Source: Polytrichum commune
Lineage: Eukaryota; Streptophyta; Polytrichopsida; Polytrichales; Polytrichaceae
Assembly (NCBI GenBank): GCA_950295325.1
Contig: OX485809.1
Location: forward strand, 13,454,001 to 13,518,000
Length of the DNA stretch: 64,000 nucleotides
Reading direction: 5' to 3'
Notes under the pieces: model-generated
Databases searched by the model: none
The model's input: only the letters and a program-made list of their open reading frames with translations
What the model was told of the DNA's origin: nothing
Shown: piece after piece, positions 34,733-47,037 of the stretch
Position numbering within the stretch: the stretch's first letter is position 1
Layout: each line of letters starts with the position of its first letter
Made by a program: the position numbers and the translations under genes

Positions 34733-37700
34733 GATCCTGATCATAAATGTCGTCGCCAGCTCGCTGTACATTACCGCAAAACCTCAACATCCTCTGTGAG
34801 GTACCAATTTTGTAAGAAATTTGACTCCTACTCGATTTATCTAGAGACTGAGCTTCAGATTCCTTTGCAGAGTCGCTTCTTCATGTATATAATATTACAG
34901 GCCTCCAGCTTTAGGCATCATTCTGCTGGTTGGTTCATAATGATCATGTGGACCTCCAATTTTGAGACACATCCTGTGACCTCGAAACCACACTGTACTC
35001 TCTTCTATTCCGAAGGTCTTTCAGTGTCTTCTGAATATACTTGTGGAAATTTTATGAGCTTGGTGTCAAGTAGGGTAAACTCTTGAATTTGGTTTGACTT
35101 CGTCTTAACTGGCAAATGCGTTTACTGTCTGATTGTCCAGAACATATCTCCATTGACAGCTGAAGATTTAGTGCCCGGATGGTATCAGGTGCTTGAAAGT
35201 CCATACTAAATTCTAATACTAGGAACGCCTCAGAGGCCCAACACTAATTAGCACGGTTAGTGTGTGGTGAGAGTTGAAGCACACAATTTAGGATAAAATG
35301 AGTTTGAGAGGTCTTTTTTTGAACAGGAGTTGGTCCCCCTATGATTATACACAATTATTGATAATTTCTTACCACACTTGTGCACACTTGGTATGAGTGT
35401 TTGAATTTGAATTGAGAACCTTCGCTTGGATATTGACAGGGGCTAGGATCCCTGTGTTCATATGAGCTCCGAAAACGACTAAGAAAATGGTTTCTGGCAC
35501 AATTTGGATTTGCTAATCATCTTGCACCAATTTTTGCATGTTGCATATGGTACAAGAATTGGGTGCAGAGCTAAAGGTGAAGTGCACAATGAGATTCTAG
35601 AATACTTTACTTAGAATCTCAATCGAATTTCAGAATTTATGGCCTCATTTGAGCGGTGGCATGTCCACATGTCATCTCCGATCAGGCAGCAACTCACCTG
35701 CTCTACATTGTTCATTTGGTCGACTCTAAGGTAGACGTGTGTAATTTGAACTCTCTGCACCCACTTGTCGTAGGATTAGTGCAAGAGGATCAAGTAATCC
35801 AATCCTGCTCGTAGCCATTTGTCCCCTAATTTTTGGAGCTCATATGTGTCTTTTTGATCACCAAAGTGAGGATAACATGTGACATAACTTCTCCCTCGCC
35901 CTCCCCCCAAACACATTGATCATTTCAACCTACAATTGCTAGTATAATGTCTTAAACACATGATGTCTTTTTGGTGTCCGTTCTTAGATCCACATGCCAC
36001 TCAAATATAGGTGTCCAAATTATTGTAATGTTGGAATTAGGCATGTCTACTTATGTCATGTTCTAGCAGGGGGTTTTACCCCAAAGGTTATCCCTCAAAC
36101 AGCGGGGCTCCCTCTCCGCCTTGAAGAGTACTGCATAAAATTATTATTGACATGATTGTTCATTCATTTTATGTTTCTTGTATGTGGCCCATGAACGTCT
36201 CAAATCATTGTGAGAGCAAGATACCATATATTGGACTACAATGACTTGTGGGGCCTATTGTGATAGCTTGATAGATTTCACGCAAAATATTGAATTTTTT
36301 AAGTGGGGGTGTGACATGGCACACAATTGTTGGTTGAAACATGTGAAAGAGTTGATGTGGCACTAAATTCAATTCAATTGTAGCAAATAAAGTACCTTTG
36401 GTAATACAGTGTTGTCCTAAGACTTCCAAACAATACTTGAGTTCACTAGTGGAGCTTTTGGAGTTATATGAATGCTATAGTTAAAAATTAAAGGTATACT
36501 CATAATTATCATAGTTATATCATAGTAATATGCAAAATCACAAGAGTACTTTCATGTTTACACAAAAGTTCATGATTAAATTTATACATACATACATACA
36601 TGTATGTATATGTATATGGAACATTTTTCCAAGCTAATACAAACAACTTGGTTTTGTTTTCATTGTCTCATAGTTATTTAAATGCATAGATCATACAATA
36701 AGAACATAATTAGCAACATTAATTGGGAAATAGAGTAATGTTGGAGCACTTGTTTTCATAATCATGATTACCCCTATGTACCCTCGAAAAACCAATTGGA
36801 GCACTCACTTCCATCAATGGTGGAGCAAATTAAGTACTCAATTTTTTAAGCATGAAACCATCTTCTCAAGATGATGTGTTATAGCATGCATTTAGATTGA
36901 CACATGCATTCCATCCCATAGTCCCTCTTCAAGTTTTTGAAGTTTCAAAATCTTATTGCCCCAACTATAACCACTATGACAAGGTCACCATGAAAGGAAC
37001 TCAATAGCCCTAATGGGTGAGAAGAGTGTTGTGTTGGCAAATACTTCATCATCCTTGTCAAACAACATTCGCCGCCACCCAACCGCCACCTACAGTGCTT
37101 TGTGAAGTTTCTCATGTTTCGAAATCAAATTTTTCTAAATAAAACCACTATGAAAGGTCCACCAATGAAAGGAAACAATAGCCCGAATGGGCATGAAGCG
37201 TTTCTCAAATCATGTTATGTTAGGGTTGATAGTCAAGTTGTTCCTAATGTCATGTTCGGGATGGTTGGATCAATTCGTCATGCATTGTGGCACAATCTTG
37301 ACATTTCCAAAATCCCTTTTGTATTTCCCATCTTCAGAATTTCTCTTAGAGGGTATCAATCTTATGAAGAGGTGACACCCTTGGTTGCCCTACATATGTT
37401 GTAATGAAATCCTATTGCAATCACCCCAGATGGTTTGCCACAAGGTGATTCTTGCAAATGTTATGTAATGCATTGCCACACAAATACGTGGTTTGAAGGT
37501 TTGTTAGTTTGGCCTCTAAACCCTATTCAATGTCATTTGCAATTCTTTGTTGCATGGCCTCCCCTCTTCCAACGTTCAAGAAGGTAACAAACAAACAAGA
37601 CCTTGAGTTTTATAGATAGCATTGGATGTTGTTGTCATTCATGCTAAACCATCATGTGTAGCAATTTATCAACACTGACAATCACTTAAGAGGGGCTCTT

Positions 37701-37936
37701 ATATGTTTAACTTACATCAAAAATTAAACCCCTTCCAACACATTCAATCAAATTCTATGCCCAGAAAGAGTCTTCCTAGGATGTACTAACAAACATATGT
37801 TTGGGAGATGATAGTCCAAGGAGAGCATGCACTACACTACCAAAGAATGCTATACCCTCAAGTTCATCATGTATATGAAAGAAGAAAACGGGATCATCAA
37901 GACTACATGTCCCTTACTCTTAGTCAAGAAACTTGA
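34733..37936. other. Intergenic; palindromic TACA/TGTA microsatellite
   Basis: AT-rich, with a self-complementary run at about 36583-36618 (tacatacatacatacatgta then tgtatatgtata). Open frames such as 37102-37404 show no recognisable domain. No RNA gene was seen. Confidence 0.5.
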
Positions 37937-38416
37937 ATGGCGGAAAGGGTCCACTCTAATCACTCCGCCCCACAATCACCAAAGGCTAACAACAGTTTAT
38001 CGCGTGATGGTGCAACAATTTCCACAAATGCAGATGCGTTGACCATGTTCTACTCAATTTTACAGAGATTTGGGTTTCCAGCGGGCATGTTCCCTCTACA
38101 AAGTATTGAAGAGTTTGGGTTTGTTGAGCAGAATGGTGTATGGTGGCTAAAGCAAAATGAGAAAGTTGAGCACAAATTTCCAATGGTGAAGCATAATGCG
38201 GTGTACATGAAAGAGATTTCAGGCCAGATCCAAAAGGGGAGGATCCAGAACCTTGCGGGCTTCAAAATGAAGCCGGTCATGGATACAAAGTTGTTCCTTG
38301 CGCAATCGGCCAAGGTGATATGGTTAGATGACCCACCATCAGGCAAGATCCATTTCAAGCCAGCTCGAGGTCCCGTGGAAACATTTCCCATTGATGCCTT
38401 CGCAGCTGCTCAATAA
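37937..38416 (+). CDS. DUF538 family protein, single exon
   Basis: 159 residues. Residues about 36-156 follow the DUF538 plan: a helix with Y-S-I-L-Q-R-F-G-F-P-A-G-M-F-P (the 'LPxGLLP' turn), then ISGQIQKGRIQNLAGFKMK (the 'ItGxIxxGxIxxLxGVxxK' core), then IHFKPARGPVETFPIDAF (the 'FxVGxxxxxFPxxxF' end). DUF538 is a plant family of small beta-rich proteins linked to stress and pigment responses, without a settled biochemical role. Members often carry a signal peptide. This one has a polar, Ser/Asn-rich N terminus instead, so it is probably cytosolic, or the first exon is missing. It stands alone between transposon-rich stretches. The frame is intact. Confidence 0.8.
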   Translation: MAERVHSNHSAPQSPKANNSLSRDGATISTNADALTMFYSILQRFGFPAGMFPLQSIEEFGFVEQNGVWWLKQNEKVEHKFPMVKHNAVYMKEISGQIQKGRIQNLAGFKMKPVMDTKLFLAQSAKVIWLDDPPSGKIHFKPARGPVETFPIDAFAAAQ

Positions 38417-39996
38417 CCCTAATTGGGTTCGTATTGCTATTCTTATACGTCTCGTCATGTTTTTCCTACACTCCATTAGAAGTTGTTACCATGGGGCCGT
38501 AAAGCAAACATAGAGAGCCACAAGGTGCGTGGTTTTGAGACTCAAACTAGCACAGATTTGAATCTAAATTAATCAATAGCATGTCTTCATTGATGCAATG
38601 GAAACCAATTTTGTTGTGCATATCATCATCCTTACATGCTGATTTTTACCACTAGCAACAAGTACAAGTTAATTTGACAAATTTAATCCTCCAAATTGAT
38701 GGACATGTAAGAAGATTGATTTGAAGTTCAGAGTATGTGACAATAAATGGATTGAAGGTCACTTCTAACATGCATGCTTGTTATTGGGAGAATCAAGCTC
38801 GAAGTACCTAAAAACTCATCACAAATGACTTGATTATTGCACCATAGTTCCACTGGCAACAACAAAATGATCTACGTGCATTGGTGGAGTCTTGCACTAA
38901 GTTGTATAGACATCTCATAATTTTCTGCAAATCGCAAAATGAAGTGAATACATTTAGATCTTCGTCAACGAAATTCTTCCCGGGTTCAAATGGAGAGGAG
39001 CTAGTTAGCCCTGCAAAGGAGAATCCACCCAATAAAATTTTTAGGCAAGATTATAGCTGATAACATCATGTGAGTGGCTTTGAATAATTATTTGATGTAA
39101 CTATCCAACATGGTGTAATGCTAGAATGGTCCAAAGGCTCACCAATGGTTTGAATAATGTCAATATGAAACAAAAATTTATGTGAATAAAATTGGAATAT
39201 GATATCAACAAGAATTAAAGAAAATGTGATATGTAGAATTATGATGGATTTGTTGAATTTGCATCCAAAATATAGCATCATACTCGTACTGCCATGGAGT
39301 CTAGGCATTTAGAAATGATCAAAAACATGGATCAACCCTTCATTTTGTTGCACACCCTTCACTTGAGTCGGTTGGTGCTCAATATGGATTGCTATGTGTG
39401 TTTATGAGACGTATGCCTCCAATTTTGCACCTTACAATGACTAAAACAATGACCTTGCTTTAAATGCCTTCTTGTTTTAAACACCAAAATAACATCTACT
39501 CACCATCCAATGTCATTGCACATTATCACCTTACATCCTAGAAGGTAAAATAGACCAAGAGTTGTTTTTTCTCTCAAAGTTATTATCATTGTCATTTTCT
39601 TTGGTCTTGGGCCTTACCTTGAACCATATGTTGATTTATGTTGCTTCTTGTATTTTGAGAATGAAACACCCAAAAAAACCTACCTCCTTTGATGCTAACA
39701 AAATGGCCATAGCCCCGATCGTTAAAAATAAGTGTAGTGTTGTTGTTGGTGTGCTTGTGTTTGGGGTGGGCCCATCCAAAGGTAACAAGTTTGAAAGGAA
39801 ACCGATATAATTATGATAGTGTGGGGCTAAGGATTATTGTTGCTTAAGTATGAAAGTGGATTGTGGCGCTGTCACCTTGGAGTCGTGTGGGTCGGTTGGT
39901 GGGTGCCTACACTTCAAATTTGTTTGAAGGCTTGAGTTCAAAACCGTGCGAGGCCCTTTTGAAAGTGATTCATGTTGAAGTTAGAAGATTAGATTG
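38417..39996. other. Intergenic, no gene seen
   Basis: AT-rich with short frames only. An inverted-looking patch at 39066-39308 and an ORF at 39562-39810 carry no recognisable domain. Confidence 0.45.
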
Positions 39997-40236
39997 TGTT
40001 GAGTTTAGAGCATTAGGTTGCTCGTAGTCATAGAATTGTGATGGTTAAAGGTAGATGAATAGATAAGGTTTGAATAAGTGGGAGGTTAGATATCTCATAT
40101 GCATTGCATAAACCAAGGAAAAAGGGCAAGAAAGGGCAAAGCAAGGAGTGCAAGTAATCATCACACTCCAAGTATTTTTTCATATGCCGCATATTTGCTT
40201 GTGCAATCCAATCTCTATTTCTATTATGCTTCAATA
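39997..40236 (+). mobile_element. Short LTR, copia family (copy 2)
   Basis: Runs from TGTTGAG to CTTCAATA, the same ends as the LTR at 43031-43281, with shared 'agagcattaggttgctc(a/g)tagtcata', 'catatgcatt', 'aaccaag' and 'tgcttgtgcaat'. About 240 bp. It could be the 5' LTR of the remnant at 41715-42670 or a solo LTR. Confidence 0.6.
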
Positions 40237-40352
40237 ATTCATAACCCCTACCCTGATTGAGACATTAGTGGGGCTCATTTGCTACATTCGCAACTTTGAG
40301 ATTTTCTTTTGGATTGCAAAGTTGTATTATAGGTGTTGCCTCTCGCCCTCAG

Positions 40353-40761
40353 GCACGGGTAGATCACTCCATTGTCAAGTTGAACACCACGTGCGACCAA
40401 AAAAAATCTTCTTTTGGTAAGTTGCACCACCAAAATGGGTCAAAATTTTATCAAATTTTTTTCATGAGTAGATATACACAGTACCTATGACATAGTCAAA
40501 AGTGGTAACTAAATTTGATGATTTTTTTTTCATAAAACATAACATTTCTAACTAGAATGACATAGAATTGAACTAAAACAATTACTAAAAAAATAAAGAT
40601 GACTAAAAATTTCAAAAAAGTATACAAAAGATACTATCAATGGTTATGTATATGTAGAAAAAATATCATAAATTTTAAAATTATATATGGCATGTAATAT
40701 AGGGGTAGCAAACTTTGTCCACACGTGGTGTCAACTTGACAATGAAGTGACCTCCCCGTGG
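40353..40761. repeat. Inverted-repeat element, about 410 bp with 45-bp arms
   Basis: The left arm 40353-40397 contains 'cattgtcaagttgaacacc' and 'acgtgcgac'. The right arm 40717-40761 contains the inverse 'gtccacacgtggtgtcaac' and 'ttgacaatgaagtga'. The arms match over about 45 bp with few differences and enclose AT-rich sequence with no ORF, as in a MITE. Confidence 0.6.
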
Positions 40762-41714
40762 CTGGAAAATGAGAAAAAGTGTGAGAAATTGGACATCGGG
40801 GTCCATTTTTTGAGCAACCCTAGTTTGAAATTTTTGAACCACAAGCGTGAGAGCTTGGGAGGCCACACAGTGAAATGAGCTTCTGATTTTGAAACGAGGC
40901 CCCTGGTTTCAATAGAATCTGCAGGCCCCGGCCAGAAACTTCCCGGCAGCTGGCCTTTGCCGGAGCATACCTTTACCGGGATCGGGATCGGCCGCTGCCC
41001 CCAGTGGGGTCGTCTTCGTGGCGGCAGGGTTGGATAGGCCCCTACCAACCTATCCAAAACCTAGCCAGGCCGGCTAAGGGAGCTCCCCCTAGTGGGGTTA
41101 GGACCTAAGACTGGGAAGTGTCCTAAGCAAGGTTGGACGCTCTTCCAATTGGGCCCTTTAATGATGGAGATCCATGGCCTAGATTGAGGACAAGAGAGGA
41201 CCTAGTCATGTTTTCAAGCGTCCAATGGCTAAGCAACGTGCCTCAAATAGTATTTCAAATTTGAGTATGTTAACTTCATCCACAATCATCTTTCAAAACA
41301 ATTGAACATAATAATAAGTATGGTTATATTATCTTTTTTGGTTTCTTCAAGTTGGAGTCTTAAAAAAAGATTTCAATAGAAAGTTTTGGACAATGTATGA
41401 ATAAATTAAGAAATTGTAACCAAAACTGACCCTAGATTCTTACATTCAAATCATATTATTTTAGACAAGAATATGTAGGGATTAATTTTTGGGCAAGGGC
41501 CACAATTCGATATAACTACCACACCTCCGATGATTGGGCAAGAAAAGGCTATCCACTGAACACTAATATTCTATGTTTAGGTATGATTGGGCTTGTCTTT
41601 GCCAAAATTCAATATTTTGTATGTATTAAATGTCAAAGAGGAAGGAGAGGGAATCCTTAGGTGATGATGTTGTAATGATGTTGAGTCAAAGCAAAGCGGA
41701 TAATCCATCTTGAC

Positions 41715-42670
41715 AAAAAGACGGTAAAATGTAACCTGTTGTAACAAATCGGGCCATGTTACGCATTTTTGCTACAAGGCAAAGAACAACAATAAAAATT
41801 TGGAAACAACATCAAAGATGATAATAAGTACACATTCACAACGCAATATGAAGCGCATTTGAAGGTAATGTGTAAGTGGATTATGGATTTTGGAGGATCA
41901 AACCACATGGCTTCTTGTAGGATGACATTTTATACATACAAAGTAATTGTTGCATATAATGTCTACTTGGGTGATGATAGCATCATGAAAACGATTGGAA
42001 TGGGTTCCATTGTTGTTGAGGTGATGGTGAAAGGTAAAATCTAGAGAATTTGTATCAAGGATGCTTCCATGTGGTGAAGTTGCAAGCAAATTTGCTCTTG
42101 GTGAGCAAACTTTTGTCAAATGGGTTGAAAATGCAATTCAACCTAAATGAACGTATTGTGAGAGGTCTGAATGGAGAGGTGGTTGTCATAGAACTACGTA
42201 ATGGTAATTTGTACGAAATAAAGTTTAATAATGTGCATAAAGCAAATGTAGTCGATTTGGTACAATCATGGAGGAAAGACAATGCACTTGAGCTTTGACA
42301 TCGTTGGCTTGGGCATTTGAATGCAAACCGTGTTCATGCACTTCAAAGCATGATGTGTGACATGAATCTTAGTGAAATTATTTGTCCTATGTTTATGTCG
42401 ATTTGTGAAACATGCATTGAGGGGCAATAACTTAGGGCGGCGTTTCCCAAAGGTATGAGAAGGCAAACAAATAAGCCGTTGGATATAGCACATTTGAACG
42501 TATTTGGCCATATGAGAGATATTGTATCAATACATGATTGTACGAGTAGTGGGAGTGATTTGGAAATGCGTCCAAGTAGGAGAAATGAAACTCCCATGGT
42601 GGTTGGGGTGGATGAATATTCCAACTCACATTCGTTTAATCTTGGTGAAGATATTGGGGAGCTTGAGTAA
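41715..42670 (+). pseudogene. Ty1/copia internal remnant (zinc knuckle, protease, GAG-pre-integrase)
   Basis: In order on the + strand: a frame-broken zinc knuckle ending C-N-K-S-G-H-V-T-H-F-C (about 41735-41775); a protease-like WIMDFGGSNHMAS (D-S/T-G motif changed to D-F-G) from 41878; the strand LGDDSIMKTIGMGSIVVEV; and a GAG-pre-integrase segment H-R-W-L-G-H-L-N-A-N-R-V-H-A-L-Q-S-M from 42299. The next match is the post-integrase S-S-G-S-D-L-E-M-R at 42544, so most of the integrase has been deleted. Stops occur in each part. It is an inactive relative of the fragment at 23960-24690. Confidence 0.8.
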
Positions 42671-43020
42671 GTGCGAGATAACTTAGTTGCAATTCAAATA
42701 CCAAGAGGATGACCAACAAACAAAGGGTATTCATCAACACCCCCATCCTAAAACGAGATAATGCAACAAAGAATTAGGCGTTGATGGAGAGGAACATTGT
42801 TTAGAGGAGCAAAGATACCTCACAAAGGGTACGCCAGGTGTTTGGAGATTGGTGGGAAAACCACAAATTGCACCAACATGATGTAGAAAAGGGGAATGTA
42901 ACATATTTGAATGATTATTGAAAGCATTCTAAAACTATGTCATTTGAAATATGGTAATTACAGATGATAGGAAACAATCACTATCAAGTCAGATGAAATT
43001 TGATTTCTTTTGCTACTTCC

Positions 43021-43281
43021 AAAGTGGGAGTGTTGAAGATAGAGCATTAGGTTGCTCATAGTCATATAATGGTGTTTGTTCAAGATTTAAGAGTGAACAA
43101 GGTTTGAAAGAAGTGGGAGTTCAGATAACCCATATGCATTATATGAACCAAGGTGGAAAAATGCAATGAAGAACAAGGCAAGGGGTGAGGGTGACCATCT
43201 CACTCCAAGCATTGTTCACATGCCTTTGTGTATGTGTATTTGCTTGTGCAATTTGATCTCTAGTTCTATTGTGCTTCAATA
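43021..43281 (+). mobile_element. Polypurine tract and 3' LTR, copia family (copy 3)
   Basis: AAAGTGGGAG at 43021-43030 is a typical polypurine tract directly before TGTTGAAG, the LTR start. The LTR ends near CTTCAATA (43281), close to the inverse of the start. About 251 bp, short for a plant copia LTR. It is aligned to the copies at 758-1030 and 39997-40236. Confidence 0.65.
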
Positions 43282-43536
43282 ATGTTCATATGCTCAATAA
43301 TTATCTTCCCCTTGCATACTATAACTATCATCTCAAATATCCCAATATGCTATATTGCAATATCATAATGCAAATGAATTTTCACTAAAAAGTTACTTAC
43401 GTACTATATGTTGACAAATAGTACCATATTGATAATTAGTGGACGTGACGCTTTGAGACCTCTAGGCTTCTAGTTTAGACCCTTGGCAAATAGTGTACAT
43501 GACACTAACTAAATACCATGACGGTGTACTTTACTT
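43282..43536 (+). mobile_element. Non-autonomous TIR element, copy 3 (right part only)
   Basis: Shares 'cttccccttgcat', 'gattagtggacgtga', 'gctttgagacctctagg' and the terminal 'accatgacggtgta' with the element at 10546-11080, in the same orientation. The left half is missing and abuts the copia LTR. Confidence 0.6.
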
Positions 43537-43866
43537 TGAGTCGTGGGACACTTTTGGCTTCCCAGACCCTAAAATCAATCAATTCAATTTCATGCATGTA
43601 CCTACACTAGTGTGCCTATGATGACGTGGCAGGAGGCATGGATGCGTACGTGGACCTCGGCGGGTAAGAAAGGGCGGTGAAAGGAACAGCGGAGTTGGTA
43701 CACTTGACCTAATTCCATGGATCCCAAGTATCGACGACACAAACACCTCGCCGCAAATTGAGGTTCGGTTGCGTGCGCACAATTTCCAATTTTTGCATTC
43801 CCCTAAGCAGATCACGACAACAAGAAGAAATAAAGATAAAGATAAGAGATCTCATAGAATCAATTT

Positions 43867-44465
43867 ACTGCTCACGCATTTCCTGGAAGCGGCCGCATCA
43901 GCAGGAACTTCATCACTGACGGTCTGGTCTTTGCGAGGAGCTAGGGGTTTGGAAGTTGGAACAACATAACTCAGGTGTGGTTCGGAGAACAATTGAATTT
44001 AGTTTCTCACAGACTAATAAAGGTTGATTGTGGTTCTGCTGCTAGAGAAGAATCATAAAGGTTGTTTGTGGTTAGGGTATAGGAAATAAGGCAGGGACAG
44101 ATCATCGAGAGGGAGAGGAAGGAAGCGAGGGTTGGAAGGAGTGGGCAGGTGGGTCGAAGAAGAAGGGTTGTGTGAGGGGACTGAGAATTAACTCACTGCC
44201 CACGCATTTTCTTTGAGGCATCTTGAGAGGAGGATAGGGGTTTGGAAGTTGGAAGAAACAGGTGTCGTTCGGGGAACAGCAATTTAGTGTTGCAGAGAAT
44301 AAGAAAGGTTGATTGTGGTTTGTATATAGGGAATCATAAGGCAGGGACAGATCGAGGGAAACATTTCGGTTGGAGGGAGAAGCGTTGGTTAAAAGGAGGT
44401 AAGCGAGGGTTTTGAAGGAGTAGGTAGGAGGTTCGGAGAAGAAAGATTGTGTGAAGGGAGTGCTT
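43867..44465 (+). repeat. Tandem duplication of the NFS1 upstream region, unit about 280-325 bp
   Basis: Paired blocks: 'actgc(t/c)cacgcattt' at 43867 and 44194, 'aggggtttggaagttgga' at 43943 and 44236, 'ggcagggacagatc' at about 44091 and 44341, and 'ttgtgtga(g/a)ggga' at about 44168 and 44448. The spacing falls from about 327 to 280 bp through indels. The NFS1 start lies just after the second unit. Confidence 0.8.
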
Positions 44466-44482
44466 GCAGTGTTGTTGTGGGA

Positions 44483-45877
44483 ATGGCAGCGTCAGGAGGG
44501 CAAATGCGGCAGGTAATCTCGAGGACCGTCTCACAGCTATGGCGGGCACGGGCCTCGGGTGCGGTTGCGGTTGCGGGGCAGAGGTTTCAGTCGACGGCAG
44601 CGGCAGCGGTAGCGGTGGAGGAGGAGCCAAAGGGAATGGGTTTGATGATGAAGGGGGTGAAGATGGAGGGGCGACCTCTGTATTTGGATATGCAGGCGAC
44701 ATCACCGGTGGACCCACGGGTGCTTGATGCGATGCTGCCGTTCTATTTGGACCAATTTGGCAACCCGCATTCCAGGACACACATGTATGGATGGGAGAGT
44801 GATGATGCAGTGGAGAAGGCGAGGGAGCAGATTGGGAAGCTGATTGGTGCTAACCCTAAGGAGATTATCTTCACATCTGGCGCGACTGAAGCGAACAACA
44901 TTGCAATTAAAGGAGTGATGCATTTCTACAAGGAGAAGAAGAAGCATGTGATCACTACGCAGACAGAGCACAAGTGTGTGCTGGATTCCTGCCGCCACTT
45001 GCAGCAGGAAGGGTTTGAAATCACATATTTGCCTGTGAAGAAGGATGGGTTGATCGACTTGGATGAATTCAAGGCTGCCATTCGACCGGATACGGGGATT
45101 GTGTCCATTATGCTTGTCAACAATGAAATTGGGGTGATTCAGCCCATGGCCGAAATTGGAGAGATTTGTCGAAAGAATAAGATTTTTCTGCACACAGACG
45201 CAGCTCAGGCGGCTGGGAAGATTCCTGTCAATGTTGACGAGATGAAGGTGGACTTGATGTCTTTGAGTGCGCATAAGCTCTACGGGCCTAAGGGTGTTGG
45301 TGCTTTGTACATGCGTAGGAGACCTCGTGTGCGTGTGGAAGCACAGATGAGTGGTGGTGGGCAGGAGCGAGGAATTCGTAGCGGGACAGTGGCTACTCCT
45401 TTGGTGGTAGGGATGGGGAAGGCATGTGAAATTGCGATGAACGAAATGAAGCGCGACGAGGAACATGTCAAACGTCTCACCGATCGCCTGTACAAAGGCA
45501 TCACATCAAAGTTGGATGGAGTAATTGTGAATGGCAGCATGGAGCATCGGTACGCAGGTAACATGAACATTTCGTTTGCATATGTCGAAGGTGAGAGCCT
45601 GCTCATGGGGTTGAAAGAAGTGGCTGTGTCTAGTGGAAGTGCTTGTACCAGTGCGAGTCTTGAGCCATCTTATGTGTTGCGAGCTTTGGGAGTGGAAGAG
45701 GATATGGCACATACTTCAATCAGGTTTGGCATCGGGAGGTTCACTACAGAGGAGGAAGTGGACAGAGCCGTTGCCTTGACTGTGGATCAAGTCACGAAGT
45801 TGAGGCAAATGAGCCCCTTATGGGAAATGGTCCAGGAAGGGATTGATTTGAAGAGCATACAGTGGGCGCAACATTGA
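44483..45877 (+). CDS. NFS1: Mitochondrial cysteine desulfurase NFS1
   Basis: A 464-residue intronless gene; plant NFS1 genes are known to be intronless. The enzyme is a PLP-dependent class V aminotransferase fold that strips sulfur from cysteine for Fe-S cluster assembly with ISD11, frataxin and ISU in the mitochondrial matrix. Residues 1 to about 55 are basic and Ala/Ser-rich, a mitochondrial presequence. Then come the [14 protein letters not shown] start of the mature enzyme, ATEANN, the [10 protein letters not shown] strand, the PLP lysine in [12 protein letters not shown] (K265) and the mobile-loop cysteine in [17 protein letters not shown] (C388). The C-terminal SPLWEM with QWAQH is the mitochondrial-type tail, unlike the plastid NFS2. 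An ATG 12 codons upstream (44447) is in frame; the 44483 ATG gives the better presequence. The frame is intact. Confidence 0.96.
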   Translation: MAASGGQMRQVISRTVSQLWRARASGAVAVAGQRFQSTAAAAVAVEEEPKGMGLMMKGVKMEGRPLYLDMQATSPVDPRVLDAMLPFYLDQFGNPHSRTHMYGWESDDAVEKAREQIGKLIGANPKEIIFTSGATEANNIAIKGVMHFYKEKKKHVITTQTEHKCVLDSCRHLQQEGFEITYLPVKKDGLIDLDEFKAAIRPDTGIVSIMLVNNEIGVIQPMAEIGEICRKNKIFLHTDAAQAAGKIPVNVDEMKVDLMSLSAHKLYGPKGVGALYMRRRPRVRVEAQMSGGGQERGIRSGTVATPLVVGMGKACEIAMNEMKRDEEHVKRLTDRLYKGITSKLDGVIVNGSMEHRYAGNMNISFAYVEGESLLMGLKEVAVSSGSACTSASLEPSYVLRALGVEEDMAHTSIRFGIGRFTTEEEVDRAVALTVDQVTKLRQMSPLWEMVQEGIDLKSIQWAQH

Positions 45878-46103
45878 TTGGTGTGAATTTGGCACATCCT
45901 GCTAAAACACAAGGATATCTTTTAGTTATCCTTATCACACCTAGTGATTCTGGATGTGGCTGTTAGGCAAAAAGAAAACTCTCTGTCTGCGGCACAGAGC
46001 CGTAAGTAATGTTACTTCTAGAACATACGATGAAAAATGAGTGCATTTATGAAGCATATCCTGAATATTGACAATAGGGAGTTCTGGAATGCAAGATTGC
46101 GGT

Positions 46104-46109
46104 AATAAA
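46104..46109 (+). terminator. Candidate poly(A) signal of NFS1
   Basis: AATAAA lies 227 bases after the NFS1 stop codon. Plant poly(A) signals are loose, so this is only a candidate. Confidence 0.3.
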
Positions 46110-46401
46110 ACTGGTCAGGAGAAAACAGGCCTGTCCACTTACACACAAGTGGAGCAACCAAAGGTGAATGCATGTATCACCTGAATGTTCACTTGGTCTG
46201 AACGTGAGTTCTTGTCATATCATGGGACACACCAGAATGTAATAATAACAATACCCAGCTGCTTGTGAATATCTACACTCTATTTGCTTTCTTCCATGAG
46301 GAAATTCTTTTTAATTTTCTCTATGTGGGTTGCTCAGAAGTCGACTTTCTGCTTTGGAGTTCCTGCTCGTTGTTGATTGACCTTTGCTAGTGATGGAACT
46401 A

Positions 46402-47037
46402 CACCGTTTATGGTATTTAGTGTCACGTACACTATATTCGAATGACCTAAATTAGATGCCTAGAGGTCTCAAAGTGCTGCATCTGCAAATTGCCAATATT
46501 ATTGCTATTTGTCAACACAAGTAACTCTTTTTGGAAGTGAAAAAAAAGTATTTACTTCGCGACATTTAGGATAGCACTTTGGGATATTTAAGATGATAGT
46601 TTTTCATTTTAGTATGCAAGTGAAAAAAAGTATTTACTTTGCGACATTTAGGATAGCACTTTGGGATATTTAAGATGATAGTTTTTCATTTTAGTATGCA
46701 AGTGAAAAAAAGTATTTACTTCGCGACATTTAGGATAGCACTTTGGGATATTTAAGATGATAGTTTTTCATTTTAGTATGCAAGGGAAGATACTATAGTG
46801 AGCATACTAATGCCAAGTGTCATTTGTGTACACTTTAGTCAACTTGTAGACCATTGTGTAACATAGGCATGAACCTCATAAAAGTATTGAACAAACTCCT
46901 ACCAAGATATTAGAAAGCGCACTTGAATGCCAAGTATCATGAGGTGACGCAAATGGTGAAGTCAATAATTATTGTAACCTAGCATACGCCTCAAATAGGG
47001 TATGCGCACTATTACACATGTGACAATAAATGGTGTG
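46402..47037 (-). mobile_element. Non-autonomous TIR element, copy 2, with a triplicated 82-bp segment
   Basis: Starts CACCGTTTATGGTATTTAG and ends with the inverse of a related sequence, 'acaataaatggtgtg'. The body matches the reverse complement of the element at 10546-11080 ('gaggtctcaaag', 'cttgtagaccattgtgtaac', 'tgccaagt'). Inside it, 46536-46782 is three near-identical 82/83-bp copies. The middle one differs by a CG to TG change in 'cttcgcgac'. The other element copies have this segment once. Confidence 0.7.

Noticed and set aside
44702-45466. 254-residue reverse-strand frame
   Set aside because: It lies wholly within the NFS1 coding sequence on the other strand; NFS1 is unmistakable.
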